The notes below the pieces were generated by a model that ran no database searches, was not told where the DNA came from, and worked only from the letters and a program-made list of their open reading frames with translations. From an uncultured Clostridium sp. (GTDB lineage: Bacteria > Bacillota > Clostridia > TANB77 > CAG-508), in the NCBI GenBank assembly GCA_930982035.1, contig CAKNJL010000006.1:1-61937 (forward strand): a DNA stretch of 61,937 bases, in the 5' to 3' direction. Below are positions 26,023 to 34,787 of this stretch, piece after piece. Each line of letters opens with the position of its first letter. Positions within the stretch are counted from its first letter, which is position 1. A program made the position numbers and the translations under genes.

Positions 26023-26948
26023 TTTATTTCTCCATTACAAGATTTTTCTGTTTTATAATTTGTTATTAAAAGTTCGGATATTTCACCTCTTCCCTTTGAA
26101 TTAGCATTTATCATTCTTTTTGCATAAACTTTATTAATATTAAATCCTTCATAAATGTTTTCAAAAAAGGAATCATCTTTATTTGTATTCTTAGGATTTG
26201 AATTACTAAGCATAACTTTTACATTATTATTGTTTAATTCTCTATAATATAAAGCTAATTCTTTTTGATTTTCATCATCAAAATCCTCTTTAGTATATGA
26301 TGTAAATCCTGATGTAACATTTAAAGGTCTATATGGTGGATCAAAATATACAAAAGTATTTTTCTTTATATATTTTTCACTTGTTCTATAATCTCCATAT
26401 TGGAAAATTACATTTTTTATAAGTTTAGATAATCCCCTTAAATTTTCCTCATCACAAATAGTTGGATTTTTGTAATTCCCCATAGGAACATTAAAGTCCC
26501 CTTTTTTATTTACTCTATATAATCCGTTAAAACATGTTCTATTTAAAAATATAAATTCTACTGCCTTTTGTACTGACATTTCATCTTTAGCTAATTTATG
26601 TGAATTATACTTTTTTCTTATTTGATAGAAGTATTCTTTTCTATTTTCTTTTTCCATACACAAATATTCTCTTTCTAATAACTTTAAATTAGCTATCAAT
26701 TCATCAATATTATTTTTTATTACATTATAAGAATTTATTAATTCTAAATTTATATCAAAAGCATACGTTTCTTTAACTTTATAATTTTGCAGTATATCTA
26801 TTAATACTGCTCCTCCTCCAACAAAAGGCTCTATATAACAATCTATTTTGCCATTTTGTAATTCTGATGGATAAAACTTTTCTAGTTGATTTAATAGGCT
26901 ACCTTTGCCTCCTGCCCATTTTACAAATGGCTTTATTTTATTCTGCAT
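25977..26948 (-). CDS. dpnM: DpnM-like Dam DNA adenine methyltransferase (GATC)
   Basis: 323 aa. KPFVKWAGGKGSLL, EPFVGGGAV, the FLNRTCFNGLYRVN segment and FDPPYRPL are the standard Dam/DpnM motifs; the enzyme makes N6-methyladenine in GATC. It is the first gene of the dpnM-dpnA-dpnB operon and is preceded by AGAGGTGA. The family match is strong over the full length. It supplies chromosome-wide GATC methylation in this strain if expressed. Confidence 0.93.
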   Translation of the reverse strand: MQNKIKPFVKWAGGKGSLLNQLEKFYPSELQNGKIDCYIEPFVGGGAVLIDILQNYKVKETYAFDINLELINSYNVIKNNIDELIANLKLLEREYLCMEKENRKEYFYQIRKKYNSHKLAKDEMSVQKAVEFIFLNRTCFNGLYRVNKKGDFNVPMGNYKNPTICDEENLRGLSKLIKNVIFQYGDYRTSEKYIKKNTFVYFDPPYRPLNVTSGFTSYTKEDFDDENQKELALYYRELNNNNVKVMLSNSNPKNTNKDDSFFENIYEGFNINKVYAKRMINANSKGRGEISELLITNYKTEKSCNGEIKCIKGNTILNPITSN

Positions 26949-27132
26949 TTTTTCACCTCTTATGTTTTGTATTTTATCATATTGTTTATCGTTTTACAAT
27001 CATCTTCTAAAAATATAATTGCGCTTCTAAAATTGTTTTTAAATCTATTTTCTCTTTTCTTTTTCCACTTAAATCACCTCCTACCATTTTTACATTTCTA
27101 CCTTATCTTCCAACTTACTTTTGCGCGACAGA
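26949..27132. other. Upstream region of the DpnII-type operon
   Basis: Contains a second strong ribosome-site-like sequence GGAGGTGATTTAAGTG on the minus strand (about 27067-27082), but the frames after it stop within 8 to about 25 codons. It may be a remnant of a lost first gene or a leader peptide. Confidence 0.35.
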
Positions 27133-27158
27133 AGGCACAAGATTATCATCTTGTGCCT
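27133..27158 (-). terminator. Stem-loop downstream of the Nudix gene
   Basis: A perfect 11-bp stem (27133-27143 with 27148-27158) and 4-nt loop. The flanks are only weakly T-rich, so it may be a terminator or an insulating hairpin between the Nudix gene and the DpnII-type operon. Confidence 0.6.
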
Positions 27159-27210
27159 CTAGTCTCTTTACATGTATTTATATGTAATTTTCCATATCAT
27201 TAATTCATAT

Positions 27211-27774
27211 CTAATCCATTTTTTTCAATTTTTCATTTATTTTTTTATAAACATTTTCTACCACCCATTTTTCAGTTGAAACCTTTTCCACATCTTCAAT
27301 ATTTACCCACTTAACACCGCTATTCTCGTCTTCTTTTACTCTTAGAGCCTCATTTTCATCCACCTCTAGAAGATATGTCAAATTCAAGTGCACATGTGAT
27401 GAAACATACTTTCCTCTCTTTACATGTCCATTGACACATATAATCTCTAGTGAAAATATATCATCATTAAGAACTTTTACATTTTCTACTCCAGTTTCTT
27501 CTTTTAATTCTCTAATAGCTGTTTTTAATAAATCACTTTCTCCATCTGCATGTCCACCTGTCCAAGCCCATGATTTATATATATTATGATATATCATTAG
27601 TACTTTTGTTTTTTCTTTGTTTACAACCCATGATGATGCTGTAAAATGACCAAATTCATTATTTCTTGTTAGTACATCATCAAATGTATCTATATATTTT
27701 AACATTGTTTGTTTATCTTTTTCTTCTTGTTCATTATATGGTTGATATTTCTCAATTTTTTCTCTTAGTTCCAT
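27211..27774 (-). CDS. Nudix hydrolase
   Basis: 187 aa, with TTTGGAGGA before the ATG. The Nudix box is complete, starting GHADGESDLLKTAIRE and followed by LKEETGV, which supplies the glutamates that bind the metal ion. These enzymes hydrolyse nucleoside diphosphates linked to other groups; the substrate cannot be told from the sequence. The N-terminal 25 residues are charged and not part of the fold. It lies between the DpnII-type operon and a candidate MITE, and appears to be a single-gene unit. Confidence 0.9.
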   Translation of the reverse strand: MELREKIEKYQPYNEQEEKDKQTMLKYIDTFDDVLTRNNEFGHFTASSWVVNKEKTKVLMIYHNIYKSWAWTGGHADGESDLLKTAIRELKEETGVENVKVLNDDIFSLEIICVNGHVKRGKYVSSHVHLNLTYLLEVDENEALRVKEDENSGVKWVNIEDVEKVSTEKWVVENVYKKINEKLKKMD

Positions 27775-28004
27775 AATTGTTCCTCCAAATTTATTTTTTT
27801 ATATATCCTGTTACGCTATATCTTTCTAACAAATTCTCTTCCAGTTCATATTGATTTTCTCATTCAGTGCTAATTTTGTAATTTTGTGAAATACACTTAT
27901 TATATATGGAATATTTAAACAAATAATTTTTTATTTTTTCTAAAACATTTATAGCATAAAATAATTCTTTCTTCAATAATTTATAAAATTTTTCTTAACT
28001 TTAA

Positions 28005-28126
28005 TGTTACAGTTCAGTAAGAAAATTTTTTTGACTTCAAAATTCTTTTTAAAGCATTTTTATAAAAAATTAGAATTTATACACATTGAATAATTTAACG
28101 ATTTATGTTCTTATTGAACTGTAACA
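28005..28126. mobile_element. Candidate 122-bp MITE
   Basis: Terminal inverted repeats TGTTACAGTTCAGTAAGAA (28005-28023) and TTCTTATTGAACTGTAACA (28108-28126) match at 18 of 19 positions. The hexamer CTTTAA directly abuts both outer ends (27999-28004 and 28127-28132), as a target-site duplication would. The interior is AT-rich and has no gene. This is the form of a non-autonomous transposon; the partner transposase is not in the window. Confidence 0.65.
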
Positions 28127-28209
28127 CTTTAATCCATAATTTGACTTTTCAAATAATAATAGTTATAATTCAAGCAAACTCAAAAAAATATAAATTCAGG
28201 GAGGCTTAT

Positions 28210-28860
28210 ATGAAAGGAAATGCCATAAATTATGATAATTATTATACTAATCCTTCACCTATATGGGGAAAATCTAAAATAGATATAGAATTAAAAAAAT
28301 TTCTCAAATTACTTGACGGAAAAGATGTATTAGATTTAGGTATTGGCGAAGGAAATAATTCAATTCCTTTGGCAGAGCTTGGATATAATGTAACTGGCAT
28401 TGATTATTCTGAAAAGGCTTTAGAAATCTGTAAAAAATCTTCTTCTAATATTAGATTAATTCATGATGATATAAGAAATTTTAATATTGAGACTAATAAA
28501 TATGATTTAATAATGTCTAGAAATGTTTTGCACTTTTTACATAAAGATGATGTATTAAACATTATTAATAATATAAAATCTGGTTTGAAAAAAAATGGTT
28601 TAGTTTATATTTCTTTGTTTTCAACAGAGGATCCTAGTTTTTCTTTTAAACTTGATAACCCCAATTTTGATGTTATAGAAAATAATATTTTTTATGATAA
28701 GGCTACAAATACTTATATAAGTCATTTTACTAAAGATGAAGTCTTACAATTGTTTTGTGATTTTACTACTGTTTTAATTTCAGATGAATATATAATGGAT
28801 TTACCTCATGGTAATCCTCATTATCATGGACTTATAAAATATATTGGTCAAAAACTCTGA
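28210..28860 (+). CDS. SAM-dependent methyltransferase, TehB-like class I
   Basis: 216 aa from the ATG at 28210, which follows GGGAGG; an upstream in-frame ATG at 28105 lies inside the MITE-like terminal repeat and has no ribosome site. Motif I VLDLGIGEGNNS, the acidic GIDYS strand and DLIMSRNVLHFL define a class I methyltransferase of the Methyltransf_11/25 type, as in TehB and related small-molecule enzymes. The substrate is unknown. It stands alone on the plus strand and its stop codon lies within its own terminator. Confidence 0.85.
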   Translation: MKGNAINYDNYYTNPSPIWGKSKIDIELKKFLKLLDGKDVLDLGIGEGNNSIPLAELGYNVTGIDYSEKALEICKKSSSNIRLIHDDIRNFNIETNKYDLIMSRNVLHFLHKDDVLNIINNIKSGLKKNGLVYISLFSTEDPSFSFKLDNPNFDVIENNIFYDKATNTYISHFTKDEVLQLFCDFTTVLISDEYIMDLPHGNPHYHGLIKYIGQKL

Positions 28861-28880
28861 CCAATATATTTTATTTTTTG
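28841..28880 (+). terminator. Terminator overlapping the methyltransferase stop codon
   Basis: ATATTGGTCA (28841-28850) pairs with TGACCAATAT (28858-28867), followed by a T-rich tail. The TGA of the right arm is the stop codon. Confidence 0.8.
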
Positions 28881-28980
28881 AAAATCTTAATGTTTAAAAT
28901 GTTATGCCTTCATAGCAAAGTTTCTAAATTAATTTAATATTTCTTCTGGTTTTCTAGAATTGTAGTCATTTATATATTAT

Positions 28981-31479
28981 TTATGAATTTTCTTCAAGAA
29001 ATTCAATTTGAAATTCTTCTTCAATCTCCTTTAAGATTTCATCAACGTTTTGCTTTTCTTCTTCATTAAGATTAGAAATATCTTTATAATAACTCACTAT
29101 ACTAGTTGTTTCATCTCTACTCATAGAAATCAAACATTCTTTATCATTAATTTCATCAATAATTTTCTTTTTATTTAAGTTATAATATAAACCTACCGTC
29201 CACGCTTCTGTTAAATTTTCCCCTTTTGATTTAATCTTCAAATTATATTTCTTTGCTTTTTTATCTAGTGCTACAAAAAATAAAGGTAATGAATTACTGC
29301 TATCAGCTTTTCCTTTTAATATAAATATATTATATTTATTATCTTCGAACGATTCTATCTTTAATAAATTTAGTCCATTATTCATTAAATAATATACATC
29401 ATCACTATCTATAAAGTACTTTTTCCAATTTATAGCCTTACTATTTTTTATAATTTGATTTAATCTATGTATCATTTTTTCTTTAGTATCTACATTTTCT
29501 TTAATCATATCATTCATCAATATTTTAAAATATAAGCAATTTGTTTTATTTTCTTCTTTAAATATATTTCTCCAACCATAATCCCTATCATATGAATTTG
29601 ATAAAAACGAATAATGACAATTTTTCATACTGATTAAATAGCCATATTCTTTATTAATTTTTTCTTTTTCGTCTAGTATATACTTTTCATTTTCATTCCA
29701 TTCACTAATTGCAAATAAAGCTCTTGTTAATAGTTTGTGGGTATTATCACACTTTTCATTTTCTTTTCCAAATGATTTATCCAAATCTTCACACATTTTT
29801 TCTTCATCTTCAGGAAATATTATATTTTTTATTTTTGTATATTCTTTATATTTATTAAAATAACTTTCGTCAGTACATATTTCTCCACTTTCAATTTTTT
29901 CACTAATTCCACAAAAATCTAATAGGAAATTTGTTTCTCCTGCTAAATATTTATTTTCATCATTTTCTTGAATTAAATTTTTCCATTCATTATTTATTAA
30001 CATTGCCTTTGCTTTCATAATTTCTTGTTTTGTTTTCTTCTTAAATATCTTGTCTAATGCAATATCATTTTCATTTATCTCGATATTTAGTTTTGAAAAT
30101 GTTTCTAAATAATTGTCTGATTCCTTAAATTTATTATATATATCATATAAATTATTTATTATGATTGTATATTCTGAGTTACTACTTATAGTTCTTGGTA
30201 TAAGATTTCTTGCAATCCTTGTCCACTGAATATAATTTTCTTCATTTAATTCTTTATTATAATTTTGAACTGCATATAAACATATAGCATAAAATTCACA
30301 TCTTTCTATATTACCTTTTAACTTATTGCTGTCTTTTTCATCTTTTTTTACTGGTATTAATTGTTTGTTTATCATTTCATTTAAATCTATATATTTATTA
30401 AATTCATTTTTAGCGTTTTCAATATTTGTAGTTACAAAAAAATCAAAAATCTTTCCTATATCTAATAGTACATCTTCTATATCATTTTGCATTAACTTTT
30501 TATATCTAGTAAACTCCAAATTTTCTTCATTAATTAAATCATCAAGTTCATTATTGCTTATATCTGTTTTGTAATTAATAATTTTGTGCCTTTGGGCATA
30601 TTCGTTAGTTAGTATTGCTCTGAAAATCCCATAAAAAGCTTTATCAAAAATTGTATTGTCTTTTTTATAATCCTCTAAATTAATCTTTTTCCAAATCCAG
30701 TCATTCCATATACCATCAATTTTTCGTGAATATGTTTCTCTAAATTTTTCATATTCTAAAAATGATGCTTTATATTTTTCAAATATTGATAATTTTATTC
30801 CTCTTGCATTTAATTTAATATATGTATCCTCTTCTAATTCATCATCTTTAGTATTTATAAATTTAAAATTTATATACTTCTCCAAATTACTATATAATTC
30901 TCCTCGTGGTTCTTCATTATATTTATCTTGTATCGTTTGTAACATTTCTAACATTGATTGGATAGTTTGATCATGTTTCCATTCTTCGTCATACCATTTT
31001 TGATTTATTATATATTCTTTTATATTATTTAGTATGAAGTCTTTTTTTGTTTCATTGCTAGATTCTTTGCATGAATTTAGTATCTCAGAAATTAAATTAT
31101 TTTTTAATTCACTACAGAATTCCTTGCTTGAATTTCTTACTTCGTATGAAAAATTTCTTTTTTGTAATTCTTCTAATTCACTAATGTTTTTTTCTCTTAA
31201 AGCTAAAAATAAGGTAACTAAATATAATGTTGTTAATCTTTGTTGCCCATCTATTGGTTCAAATATCTCATTTCCATCATTATCTTTATAAATATTTCCA
31301 TATATAAATTCAAGATTTAACTCTTCACATGATTGTAAGCTGTCAAAAATTGTTTCTACAAAGTTCTCTCTTATATCTTTTGCGTTTTTTCTTCCTTGTA
31401 CATAATCTCTTTGTATTATCGGGATTTTTATATCATATTTTTTTATAAAATTTACAAAACTCATATCTTCATTATTCAC
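28981..31479 (-). CDS. DUF262 protein, first of a two-gene restriction-like system
   Basis: 832 aa from a GTG start with GGAG 10 nt upstream. The N-terminal DUF262 (ParB-like/GmrS-type) domain has the IPIIQRDYVQG segment at 19-29 and the signature DGQQRLT at 77-83. The remaining 600 residues are helical and unassigned, with no HNH motif that I can see. It overlaps the end of the DUF262-DUF1524 gene by 8 bp, so both are translated together. GmrSD and SspE use a DUF262 nucleotide-sensing part with a DUF1524 nuclease to attack modified phage DNA; here two DUF262 proteins of different size occur together, which is less usual. Confidence 0.8.
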   Translation of the reverse strand: MNNEDMSFVNFIKKYDIKIPIIQRDYVQGRKNAKDIRENFVETIFDSLQSCEELNLEFIYGNIYKDNDGNEIFEPIDGQQRLTTLYLVTLFLALREKNISELEELQKRNFSYEVRNSSKEFCSELKNNLISEILNSCKESSNETKKDFILNNIKEYIINQKWYDEEWKHDQTIQSMLEMLQTIQDKYNEEPRGELYSNLEKYINFKFINTKDDELEEDTYIKLNARGIKLSIFEKYKASFLEYEKFRETYSRKIDGIWNDWIWKKINLEDYKKDNTIFDKAFYGIFRAILTNEYAQRHKIINYKTDISNNELDDLINEENLEFTRYKKLMQNDIEDVLLDIGKIFDFFVTTNIENAKNEFNKYIDLNEMINKQLIPVKKDEKDSNKLKGNIERCEFYAICLYAVQNYNKELNEENYIQWTRIARNLIPRTISSNSEYTIIINNLYDIYNKFKESDNYLETFSKLNIEINENDIALDKIFKKKTKQEIMKAKAMLINNEWKNLIQENDENKYLAGETNFLLDFCGISEKIESGEICTDESYFNKYKEYTKIKNIIFPEDEEKMCEDLDKSFGKENEKCDNTHKLLTRALFAISEWNENEKYILDEKEKINKEYGYLISMKNCHYSFLSNSYDRDYGWRNIFKEENKTNCLYFKILMNDMIKENVDTKEKMIHRLNQIIKNSKAINWKKYFIDSDDVYYLMNNGLNLLKIESFEDNKYNIFILKGKADSSNSLPLFFVALDKKAKKYNLKIKSKGENLTEAWTVGLYYNLNKKKIIDEINDKECLISMSRDETTSIVSYYKDISNLNEEEKQNVDEILKEIEEEFQIEFLEENS

Positions 31480-33436
31480 TTTTCTTATTCTCCTTATTAT
31501 ATATTGGACTATTTCCTATTGTTTTTATTATCTCATTTAAATAATCATTACCATCTGTTTCACTCCAATAAGCAATTTGCCTTATATTTTTTGAATAATA
31601 TTTCAAAAATACATTTCTGGTACAAATTGGAATAAAAAATCTGTTTTTATCTTTTTCTAATAATATATGCCTTTTTATTATAAATACATTATCTTTGTAT
31701 TCCCTATTAGTCTTGCTGTCCAACAAAGTTAAATTTCTTAATGTATTCATTTCATAATCATCACTCATTTCCTTGTCTTCATTTTCTCCAGCATTATTTA
31801 AAAGTACTTTTTCATAAAATTCATTAAAAACTAATGACTCTATATTTTCTTTTTTATCATCATGATTAGCTATTATCTCTTTTTGTATTTGATCTAATTT
31901 TGATTTATCCTCTTCATTTATTGCTTCTTTAAGTAGTTCCAGATTTTCTTTTCTGCTGTCTTTTTCATCATTTTTAGCATGTATATGTTCTATATCCCAT
32001 TGCTCATTTTTAAAACATCCAAAAGAAAAACGATTTTTTTCAATATTATCAATTTTGTTTTTATAATTGTCCTCTATTTTAGATATATCATCTTTTTTTA
32101 AGAATGTTAATATGTTAAATAACAATAAAATTTTTTTTATATTAATAGAACTTGATCTCTCATTATAAACTAAATTTTCACAAACAATTTTTAATGTTTT
32201 TTCATCTTCTATAAATACCTTTTGTTTACTTACTATATCTTGCATATATTGATTTTTAAACTTTTGTGGTATTTTTCCCGTCTCTATGGAAATATTCTTG
32301 TTCTGATCTTTTATAATCTCATACAATTTATCTATAAATTGTTTCTTATCATCACATTTTTCATATTCTTCAATCAAATCTAATATTCTTTGGTCTTTAT
32401 AATCATTATTTATGATATATCCAACTAAATGATATATTTCTATGTTGTCATACCATTTTTTTAGAATTCTATAACATTCCCTTATTTTTTCCCATAATTC
32501 ATTAATGCTATTTTGTTTACTGTATTCATCCAAAACTTCAAAAATCCAATACACACTTTTTTCAGTAACTTTTACTTTGTTTTCCTTTTCTATCTTTTTA
32601 GCTACAACTTCTAAAACGTAGTCTATCCTAGTATCTTGATATTTTGATAAATCATTATTATACATACACCAAAAATCTTCATTATGTAGCTCTTTTTCCA
32701 TTTGATCCCAAATTACAGCCCATTCATTTCTCTCTTCACTACTTTTCTCATTTAATAGTATTGCTTTTACTAGTTCTCCATTTGTTAAAGCAATTTTACC
32801 TGTATTTATTCTTTGGAAAATTTTATTCTCGTCTTTTTCTTCTACTTTATGATATATGAATTTTGTTTTCAATATGTTTTTTATTAGTTTATCTATATTT
32901 AACTTATCTTTTTGAATCAACTCTTCTACAGTTTCTTTTGCCCAATTCATGTGAAATATATCAATATTTAACTTTATGCTATCATTATTGAAGTCTTTTA
33001 AATATTGTGTACTATCATTTCTTGTTTCATATTCTATTGTGTATTTAGGTATTTCATTATTTACTTTTTCGTATTTTTCTAGTACTTTTAAAATGATATA
33101 AATTGAAGTTAAACGTTGTTGCCCATCTATAATGATATCTTTTCCTTCATTGCCTTCTCTGTATATTATTGGTTGTAAAAAATATGATTTATCATCCCTT
33201 TCATTTATATCTTTTATTAACTTTTCAATTTCATCAGGTCCCCATCTATATGCTCTTTGATAATCTGGTATAATAAATCTTTTCCCATTTAAGTCTTTTA
33301 TCTCTAGCATATTACTTTCTAATCTTTTTAGTATTTCTTCTATTTTTTCTATACTTTCTGTTTTACGATCTTCTGAACATTTAAAATCTGATTCTATAAT
33401 ATTTTTAATTTTTTCTATAGATTTACTTTTATCCAT
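31472..33436 (-). CDS. DUF262-DUF1524 (GmrSD/SspE-like) protein
   Basis: 654 aa, with AAGGA before the ATG. N-terminal DUF262: FIIPDYQRAYRW at about 54-65 and IDGQQRLTSIY at about 103-113. C-terminal DUF1524 HNH-type nuclease: WDIEHIHAKN near residue 485 and NLTLLDSKTNREYKDN near 565-580. This arrangement is that of GmrSD and of SspE, type IV restriction proteins that cut modified DNA or sense phosphorothioate marks. No dnd/ssp genes are present in the window, so a GmrSD-like role is more likely. It is the first gene of the pair and lies about 540 bp from the tRNA-fMet gene. Confidence 0.85.
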   Translation of the reverse strand: MDKSKSIEKIKNIIESDFKCSEDRKTESIEKIEEILKRLESNMLEIKDLNGKRFIIPDYQRAYRWGPDEIEKLIKDINERDDKSYFLQPIIYREGNEGKDIIIDGQQRLTSIYIILKVLEKYEKVNNEIPKYTIEYETRNDSTQYLKDFNNDSIKLNIDIFHMNWAKETVEELIQKDKLNIDKLIKNILKTKFIYHKVEEKDENKIFQRINTGKIALTNGELVKAILLNEKSSEERNEWAVIWDQMEKELHNEDFWCMYNNDLSKYQDTRIDYVLEVVAKKIEKENKVKVTEKSVYWIFEVLDEYSKQNSINELWEKIRECYRILKKWYDNIEIYHLVGYIINNDYKDQRILDLIEEYEKCDDKKQFIDKLYEIIKDQNKNISIETGKIPQKFKNQYMQDIVSKQKVFIEDEKTLKIVCENLVYNERSSSINIKKILLLFNILTFLKKDDISKIEDNYKNKIDNIEKNRFSFGCFKNEQWDIEHIHAKNDEKDSRKENLELLKEAINEEDKSKLDQIQKEIIANHDDKKENIESLVFNEFYEKVLLNNAGENEDKEMSDDYEMNTLRNLTLLDSKTNREYKDNVFIIKRHILLEKDKNRFFIPICTRNVFLKYYSKNIRQIAYWSETDGNDYLNEIIKTIGNSPIYNKENKKSE

Positions 33437-33926
33437 TTTTTATTCCTTGTATAATATATTTAGGTTTTTAAAGGATACCTATAAACCTAAAAAAAATATA
33501 CCATAAAAAATGTTTTTTCTCAAGAAGTTGTTAGTATTTCACTTTAATTAATAGTTACTAAATAATAGCTTTATCTAATTATATACAAAAAACAATATAT
33601 AGACATCTTTAAACAATTAGTTTGTTAATTGACATTTTATAGTTATATTTTTTATATTTTAACATATAATATTATAACTGAAAAATATATCATTTTCTTT
33701 AGATTGGAGATTTCTACAAATACTCCAATTACAGTTAAACTTTATTCAATACTAATATTTATACATTATATATAATAGATTTGAGACATAAATAATAACA
33801 CCTACCGTTACAATTCACAGCTAATTCTTAAACATTCTAAAACTAATAATATATAAATTTTATTCATTAAATGGCTAACATTACAGAATAAACAAATTTT
33901 TCCCTAATAAAATTCTTCAAAATCTA
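33437..33926. other. Intergenic region between the DUF262 operon and tRNA-fMet
   Basis: About 490 bp, very AT-rich and without a credible gene. It holds a 7-bp inverted repeat, ATTGGAG/CTCCAAT (33703-33709 and 33723-33729), upstream of the DUF262 operon, which could be an operator. Otherwise nothing was recognised. Confidence 0.4.
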
Positions 33927-33956
33927 TTGACAATAGTAGTATGATAGGTGTATAAT
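33927..33956 (+). promoter_or_regulatory. Promoter of tRNA-fMet
   Basis: TTGACA at 33927-33932 and TATAAT at 33951-33956 with an 18-nt spacer, 17 nt before the mature tRNA. Confidence 0.85.
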
Positions 33957-33972
33957 TATTAAGTCAATACAT

Positions 33973-34048
<76 letters not shown>

Positions 34049-34060
34049 AATAGTATAAAG

Positions 34061-34089
34061 AGTTCCACAATTTATTTGGAACTTTTTTT
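34061..34089 (+). terminator. Terminator after tRNA-fMet
   Basis: AGTTCCA (34061-34067) with TGGAACT (34077-34083), extended by A/T pairs, then a T run. Confidence 0.85.
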
Positions 34090-34128
34090 AATATCACTAT
34101 TATGAAATAAAAAAACAAAATTTATAAG

Positions 34129-34158
34129 TTGCAGATATAGTTTGCCATATGATATAAT
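34129..34158 (+). promoter_or_regulatory. Promoter of desulfoferrodoxin
   Basis: TTGCAG (34129-34134) and TATAAT (34153-34158) with an 18-nt spacer, upstream of a GAAAGGATGG ribosome site. Confidence 0.6.
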
Positions 34159-34215
34159 ATACTTGTGAAAAATTTAAATACTTTGTAAAAGTAAAAGAAA
34201 GGATGGATTCAAATT

Positions 34216-34596
34216 ATGAAAAATGAATTAGTTATAAAAAGATGTAAATCATGTGGAGCAACTGTAAAAGTTATTGAAGATTGCACTTGTGAAGGATGTG
34301 GAATCATTTGTTGCAATGAACCAATGGAAGTTTTAAAACCAAATTCAGTAGACGCTGTTGTAGAAAAACATGTTCCAAACTACGAAAAAGTTGAAGATGA
34401 AATTTTCGTTACTGTAAATCATGTTATGGAAAAAGAGCATTTTATTGAATGGATAACTTTAGTATCAGATAACAAAGAATATACTGTTAAATTATTTCCT
34501 GAGCAAAATGCTGAATGTCGTTTTCCATATATTCCTGGTTCATGCATATATGCTTATTGTAACAAACATGGTTTATGGAAAAAAGAAGTTGAATAA
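34216..34596 (+). CDS. dfx: Desulfoferrodoxin (superoxide reductase)
   Basis: 126 aa. An N-terminal rubredoxin-like centre (CKSCG ... CEGC ... ICC within residues 10-36) precedes the neelaredoxin domain with the iron ligands EKHVPNYE, VNHVMEKEHFIEW and CNKHGLW. It reduces superoxide to peroxide without making oxygen, a typical protection of anaerobes, and acts in the cytoplasm with rubredoxin or a similar donor. It is a single-gene unit with its own promoter. The cysteine spacing of the first centre, with CEGC plus ICC, is crowded compared with the classical C-x2-C-x15-CC. Confidence 0.95.
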   Translation: MKNELVIKRCKSCGATVKVIEDCTCEGCGIICCNEPMEVLKPNSVDAVVEKHVPNYEKVEDEIFVTVNHVMEKEHFIEWITLVSDNKEYTVKLFPEQNAECRFPYIPGSCIYAYCNKHGLWKKEVE

Positions 34597-34615
34597 TATG
34601 ATATTGGTAAAACAG

Positions 34616-34672
34616 GCAACCGTTGGAGTAAAGCAACTTTTATACAATGGGAAAGTGTCATTTTCCTATTAT
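34616..34672 (+). repeat. Interspersed repeat, copy 1
   Basis: It starts GCAACCGTTGGAGTAAAGCA and ends with a GGAAA/TTTCC hairpin and a CTATTATATGA tail. Copies 2 (38883-38942) and 3 (55748-55800) share the order CAACC(A/G)TTG ... GACTTTTAT ... AGT.TCACTTTCTTATTG, in the same orientation. All lie between genes. Confidence 0.5.
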
Positions 34673-34680
34673 ATGAATAA

Positions 34681-34726
34681 AATAAACCCAAAATATTTGA
34701 GTTTCTTTCAATATTTTGGGTTTATT
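34681..34726 (+). terminator. Strong terminator after desulfoferrodoxin
   Basis: A perfect 17-bp stem (34681-34697 with 34710-34726) and 12-nt loop. It would also act on the minus strand for the convergent serine hydrolase. Confidence 0.85.
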
Positions 34727-34787
34727 TAATACAATCTAAACATTTTCTTTTTTCTTATAATTTTTTGTTAATTCTATTATTAGAGTC

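Noticed and set aside
27000..27110. A small minus-strand gene after GGAGGTGATTTAAGTG
   Set aside because: All frames stop within 8 to about 25 codons; kept only as a possible remnant or leader.
28105..28209. A longer start for the methyltransferase at 28,105
   Set aside because: It lies inside the MITE-like terminal repeat and has no ribosome site; GGGAGG precedes the ATG at 28,210.
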